Below are positions 60,023 through 64,000 of a DNA stretch of 64,000 nt, piece by piece. This stretch comes from Leucocoprinus leucothites (Eukaryota > Basidiomycota > Agaricomycetes > Agaricales > Agaricaceae), in contig JAACJO010000008.1 of assembly GCA_013368445.1 (NCBI GenBank), positions 310,001-374,000 of the forward strand, read 5' to 3'. The translations under genes were made by a program, and so were the position numbers. How positions within the stretch are numbered: the stretch's first letter is position 1; every line of letters begins with the position of its first letter. A model generated the notes under the pieces. The model was not told the DNA's origin and did no database searches. It saw nothing but the letters and a program-made list of their open reading frames with translations.

Positions 60023-61990
60023 ATGCCTTCGTCTAAAAACCTCAGGACTTCGCCAGGTGTTCCTCCTTTTCAGTGGTCTCACCTCTGGGAACCCGCTATC
60101 GTGAATCCCGTCAACTTGAAAAGCTATACTATACCTTTCTTCAACCTCGGGGATCCGTATGCAAGGGCCTTTCATCTCAGTTGGCGTATGTCTTTTTCTC
60201 CATACTTAGACTAGATGTCCTACTGATAGCTTTTATCTCTTTGCCGCGCTGCAAGTCGGATTCTTCGTCGCATTCCTTTCTTGGTTTGCGTTCCCTCCGC
60301 TTATACCTGACGCTATTAAATCCGACCTCGCGCTTACCGACGCTCAAGTGGGCAACTCCAATATCATTGCATTGGCTGCTACCTTTATCGTTCGGGCCAT
60401 TGTTGGTCCCCTTGTCGACCACTGGGGGCCCAGAAAGGTTATGGCGGGCGTATTAATACTTGGCGCCATCCCCTCTGGGCTGGCTGGAACGGCTCGCAGC
60501 GCAGAGTCTCTCTATACTCTGCGTTTCTTCATTGGAATTCTCGGTGCTACCTTTGTACCATGCCAGGCTTGGACTTCGGCATTCTTCGACAAGAGCTGCG
60601 TGGGCTCCGCTAATGCCCTTGTGGGTGGATGGGGTAAGCAGTTCTCGTTCCCTTCACTGACGGTACCTATATTAACATCCTTCTAGGGAATATGGGGTGA
60701 GCACAGAAGAATTCAATCTTTTTCTATATTGACGTCAACGAACCAATTTGCAGTGGGGGTGCGACCTTCATCATCATGACATCGCTATTCCAGAGCCTTA
60801 CGACTACCTATGGCCTCACCGAGCATGTCGCATGGCGCGCTGCCTTTGTCATCGTTCCGTACGTACATACTCTCTACCTGTACTGACATAAAGTGACATG
60901 TACCATGGATGTCCACCAGAGTCCCTATCCTTTTAGGCGTCGCAGTGCTGGTGCTGATCTTTGGTCAAGACCATCCAGCTGGAAGATGGTCGGACCGTCA
61001 AAGACTTGTTGCTGCTCCTCTCGAAATCCGACGCGCCAGTGAAAATCCAGTATTTGCTTCGAAAAAGGGCTTCAAAGGCACAGAGGATGCAGTCATCAGT
61101 GTCCAGCCTGTGGATGATGAGGAAGATACGACCCCTCAGCTCGACTCTACTGTAGTAGATGTCGCTGTCAATGAATCCCTCACTCTTGACACGATGAGTA
61201 AGATCGTATCCAGTCCGCTGACTTGGCTTCCGGCCTTGGCTTATCTCACAACTTTCGGTGTCGAGCTGGCAATCGATAGCAAAATGGCGGACGTCCTTTT
61301 CTCCCTCTACAACAAAAGTCAACCAGGCTTTACTCAGACCACCGCGGGATATTACACGTCAATTTTGTAAGTTTCTCGCCTTCGGCCCATGATACGATGA
61401 CTCGTGCGCTCATATGTGACTATTTATAACAGTGGGTTTCTAAATATTGTAACACGTCCTTTGGGTGGCTATTTCGGGGATGTTCTCTACCGCACTTTCG
61501 GCACAAAAGGAAAGAAGATCTGGACGCTTCTTTGCGGCCTGATTATGGGCGTGACACTACTTGCCGGGGGCTTCTATCTGCAGAAAACTCAACCCAACGG
61601 TGATGCGCAACGTGCGTGCTGTACCAGCTTGATAACAGGGTCACTGACACAAATTTATCATCAGTGCCCATTCTCATGGGCGTTTTTTCAATCTCCGCTA
61701 TCTTTTCTGAACTCGGAAATGGCGCTAACTTCGCTCTGGTCCCTCACTGTAACGCGTATAATAATGCAAGTCTTATCTTTGGGTCCTGAAGATAAGTGCT
61801 GATTGTGCTTTTCTTTCTCGATTAGGGCGTTATGTCGGGTCTTGTCGGCTCCTGTGGAAATCTCGGAGGCATCATCTTCGCCCTTGTTTTTAGGTTCCAG
61901 ATCGACGCGGGGAAAGGATTTTGGATTATGGGAATCGTCTGCATTGCTATTAACGTACTACTATTCCCGATTCACGTCCCTGAATCATAG
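60023..61990 (+). CDS. High-affinity nitrate transporter (NRT2/CrnA, MFS nitrate-nitrite porter)
   Basis: Proton-coupled nitrate uptake at the plasma membrane. ATG at 60023 (MPSSKNLRTSPGVPPFQW); after KSYTIPFFNLGDPYARAFHLSW comes the first of about twelve membrane segments. Both nitrate signatures are present: G-G-W-G-N-M-G-G-G, assembled over three exons with a 10-nt middle exon (60687-60696), and SCGNLGGIIFALVF near the C-terminus. MFS motif: GPLVDHWGPRKVM. The long central cytosolic loop (KKGFKGTEDAVISVQPVDD..) is typical of fungal NRT2 and is a phosphorylation candidate. The stop is at 61988-61990 after PIHVPES. Lies between nitrite reductase and nitrate reductase, as in other fungal nitrate clusters. 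Confidence 0.95.
60687..60696 (+). other. 10-nt microexon of the nitrate transporter
   Basis: The exon GGAATATGGG lies between introns 60634-60686 (donor GTAAGC, acceptor TCTAG) and 60697-60753 (donor GTGAGC, acceptor TGCAG). It codes the N-M-G core of the first nitrate signature; exon skipping shifts the frame. Confidence 0.88.
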
Positions 61991-62374
61991 TTGTCGTACT
62001 TGGACTGCGAGATAAATTAACCCTGTACAAATATACTCCTTATCCTATCGCGCCAATAGCATTAGAGGCGTTGACAAATCTCAAGGGAAGACGTTGTGGC
62101 CCAAAGATAACAGCTCGTCTAATGATAACGCGACATAGCGCGTCGACCCTTGTGGATGCGTCTGAATTCTCCGCGACATTCGTTTGATCGGTACGGACAT
62201 ATTTGGACATAACTTATCGTCCCGCAATAATTGGTCGAACTCTAAACAAGCACGTACGTAGTATCGGTAGACTTAGGCAGCCATATCGAACCAAAGTGTT
62301 GTTGCTTTATCAGAGGGCCCAGCCTCGATTAATTCTTAAGCAACCCCTAGGTCGTCAACACTCTGTCGAATATC
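61991..62374 (+). promoter_or_regulatory. Nitrate reductase promoter with GATA sites
   Basis: 384 bp between the transporter stop and the nitrate reductase start. GATA cores occur at 62106-62111 (in AGATAAC), 62124-62129 (GATAAC), 62213-62218 (CTTATC, minus) and 62306-62311 (TTTATC, minus). The distance to the ATG suits a compact fungal promoter. Confidence 0.6.
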
Positions 62375-64000
62375 ATGGCGTTGACGCTTCAAAAGACCGG
62401 TAGGTGGCATTGACACTCGCTCCGTGCATCGTTTCGCTCATATGTTCATCGTGCTTTGCCTTTGAAGACACTCTAACTTTGCAGGTTGAGGGGTTCAACG
62501 GGTGGTCGCCTAACAGGCTCTCAACGCCCGGCCTCAGTACACCTCCTTCGTCGACTGAGTCCCCCACGGAGGAAAAGGAACGCTTATCTTTAGAGTCTCC
62601 TGCCCAGCTCCCTAGCCCGTTTTATCCCCCATCGCTGGTTGGGAAAGACACCATACATGGGAGTGAAAGCTTACAGGCTCGCCAGCTCCCATTGAGCCTG
62701 GATTTCCCGGACATGCCCAGAGACAAAGCATGCAATGATATTGACACTTCAGACGTGTATGTTCTTTCCAGGTTTCGAAGCAAATGAAATTAAGACGGTT
62801 GCCCTGTTTAGTGGAACACCGGACGCATGGATTCCAAGAGACAAAAGAATGGTTCGCTTGACAGGGAAGCACCCATTCAACGCGGAGGCTAAACTGAGGG
62901 ATTTGTACGCTCAAGGATTTATCACACCAAGTAACCTCTTTTTTGTCCGCAATCATGGCGCTGTTCCGAAAGTAGACCAGCGTATGGCGGATGATTGGAA
63001 GCTCAAGGTCCATGGGTGAGCCTATCAGTAAATTCCGGTGTCGCGATCCAGTTCCAACGTTAGCTCTCTCTCCAGTTTGTGTTCCAGACCGGTAATATTC
63101 ACCCTAGAAGACCTTCGCAGAAGATTTCGGGTGGTTACAGTGCCAGTCACGCTGGTGTGTGCTGGTAACAGGCGTAAAGAGCAGAATGTTGTTCAGAAAT
63201 CACTGGGCTTCTCTTGGGGGGCAGCTGGTCTTTCGACGGCGCTCTTCACGGGAGTATACCTAGCGGACGTCCTAGAGTACATACTTCCTCTAAAGGGTGC
63301 GAAGCATGTCGTTTTCGAGGGATGCGACGATCTCCCAAACGGACCCTATGGTACCAGGCAAGTCTCGCATTCTCTTTCGGATTGAATCTGGCTAAAGCCA
63401 TTGTTGCAGTCAACTGCTTAGCTGGGCCCGAGATAAACGTAAAGGCATGATGTTGGCTTGGGGCATGAATGGTCTTCCGTAAGGAATCTGAATCCATCGC
63501 CGGGATCATCAGACGGCTGACGTAGAGTTCCCAGCCTCGAACCCGACCATGGCTTCCCCCTTCGACTAGTCGTACCCGGACAAATTGGCGGGAGGTCGGT
63601 TAAGTGGCTCTCAAGCATTGAATTATCCGAACAAGAGAGTCAGCACCACCTCCATTTCCGCGACAACAAGGTCCTACCAATGCCTGTGGGTCCAGACCAA
63701 GCACGAGCCGAGAGTCATTGGTGGTACGATCCAAGGTAGGTCCATCTCAACAGATATGCACCAGATAATGACGTCTCCTACTCAATAGGTATATCATTCG
63801 AGACCTCAACCCGAATAGCGCCATTGCTAGCCCAGACCATGACGAAATCCTGGATACGTCGGCCCAAGAAGCAGAAAGTACGTACCAGGTTAACGGGTAT
63901 GCATACGCTGGAGGCGGTCGGCGAGTGACACGTGTTGAAGTATCTTCCGATGATGGTGAAACGTGGAGTCTGGCAGATATCACCTATCCAGAAGATCGTT
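62375..64000 (+). CDS. Assimilatory nitrate reductase, 5' part (runs off the window)
   Basis: Reduces nitrate to nitrite using molybdenum cofactor, haem and FAD. Start at ATG 62375 (MALTLQKT); intron 62400-62467 joins it in phase to DTLTLQVEGFNGWSPNRL, and a GTATGT donor near 62757 links to GTPDAWIPRDKRMVRLTGKH. Moco-domain blocks follow: PFNAEAKLRDLYAQGFITP, FVRNHGAVPKVD, FTLEDLRRRF, and LVCAGNRRKEQN with the Mo-binding Cys. Then come KSLGFSWGAAGLSTALFTGV, GCDDLPNGPYGTS, MNGLPLEPDHGFPLRLVVPG, GQIGGRSVKWL, IIRDLNPNSAIASPDHDE and the start of the dimerisation region (GYAYAGGGRRVTRVEVSSDD). The intron after GPYGT(S) uses a GC donor (CAG/GCAAGT, about 63358). The haem and FAD domains should lie beyond the right edge. 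Confidence 0.93.

Noticed and set aside
62404..62470. Nitrate reductase starting without a first intron
   Set aside because: The long frame lacks an ATG there; the spliced start from 62375 through intron 62400-62467 keeps phase and gives an ordinary N-terminus.
51945..64000. The P450 as part of a secondary-metabolite cluster or of the nitrate cluster
   Set aside because: No synthase or tailoring partner is nearby, and P450s have no known role in nitrate assimilation; adjacency is probably incidental.

Overview
This window is nuclear DNA from a filamentous basidiomycete, most likely an Agaricomycete. Genes are split by many 45-70 bp introns (GT-AG, a few GC-AG), are closely packed and lie on both strands. 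Diagnostic families agree: a GH5 mannanase with a CBM1 cellulose-binding module, Pleurotus-type I9 protease inhibitors, a CYP512-like P450 and an AreA-type GATA factor. All gene models below are hand-spliced from the sequence; no database search was run.

Layout. 0-6 kb: 5' end of an unknown gene, a hypothetical protein, a glycerol-3-phosphate acyltransferase (-) and a secreted GH76 alpha-mannanase (+). 6.2-15.4 kb (-): a Sec7+PH Arf-GEF of EFA6/Yel1 type, then an AreA/Nit2-like nitrogen regulator. 15.4-20.0 kb: 4.6 kb without a convincing gene. 20-23.7 kb (-): signal peptide peptidase and a CBM1-GH5 mannanase. 25-38 kb: two conserved or hypothetical proteins, a complex I 21 kDa subunit, a Tat-SF1/Cus2 splicing factor, a type II PI 4-kinase (LSB6), an SSU1-like transporter and another conserved unknown. 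38.3-41.3 kb (-): three tandem I9 protease-inhibitor genes, the third broken by a 631-bp Tc1/mariner remnant. 41.8-51 kb (+): 3-methyladenine DNA glycosylase, a PASK-like kinase, NDUFS7/PSST and a large Ser/Pro-rich conserved protein. 52-54 kb (-): a P450. 54.6-64 kb: the nitrate assimilation cluster, nitrite reductase (-), nitrate transporter (+) and the 5' part of nitrate reductase (+), which runs off the window.

Functional logic. The transporter imports nitrate, nitrate reductase makes nitrite and nitrite reductase makes ammonium. The shared nir/nrt2 promoter is rich in GATA sites, and the AreA-like regulator that would bind such sites is encoded about 39 kb away in the same window.

Most notable observations: (1) a TA-flanked mariner remnant inside a coding exon of the third I9 gene, whose conceptual removal restores frame and length; (2) internal microexons of 7, 10 and 23 nt, each in the most conserved motif of its protein (DNA glycosylase HhH, nitrate-transporter signature, GATA zinc finger); (3) the GATA-rich divergent promoter and the linkage of regulator and targets; (4) a PASK-like kinase with a long insert after its hinge.
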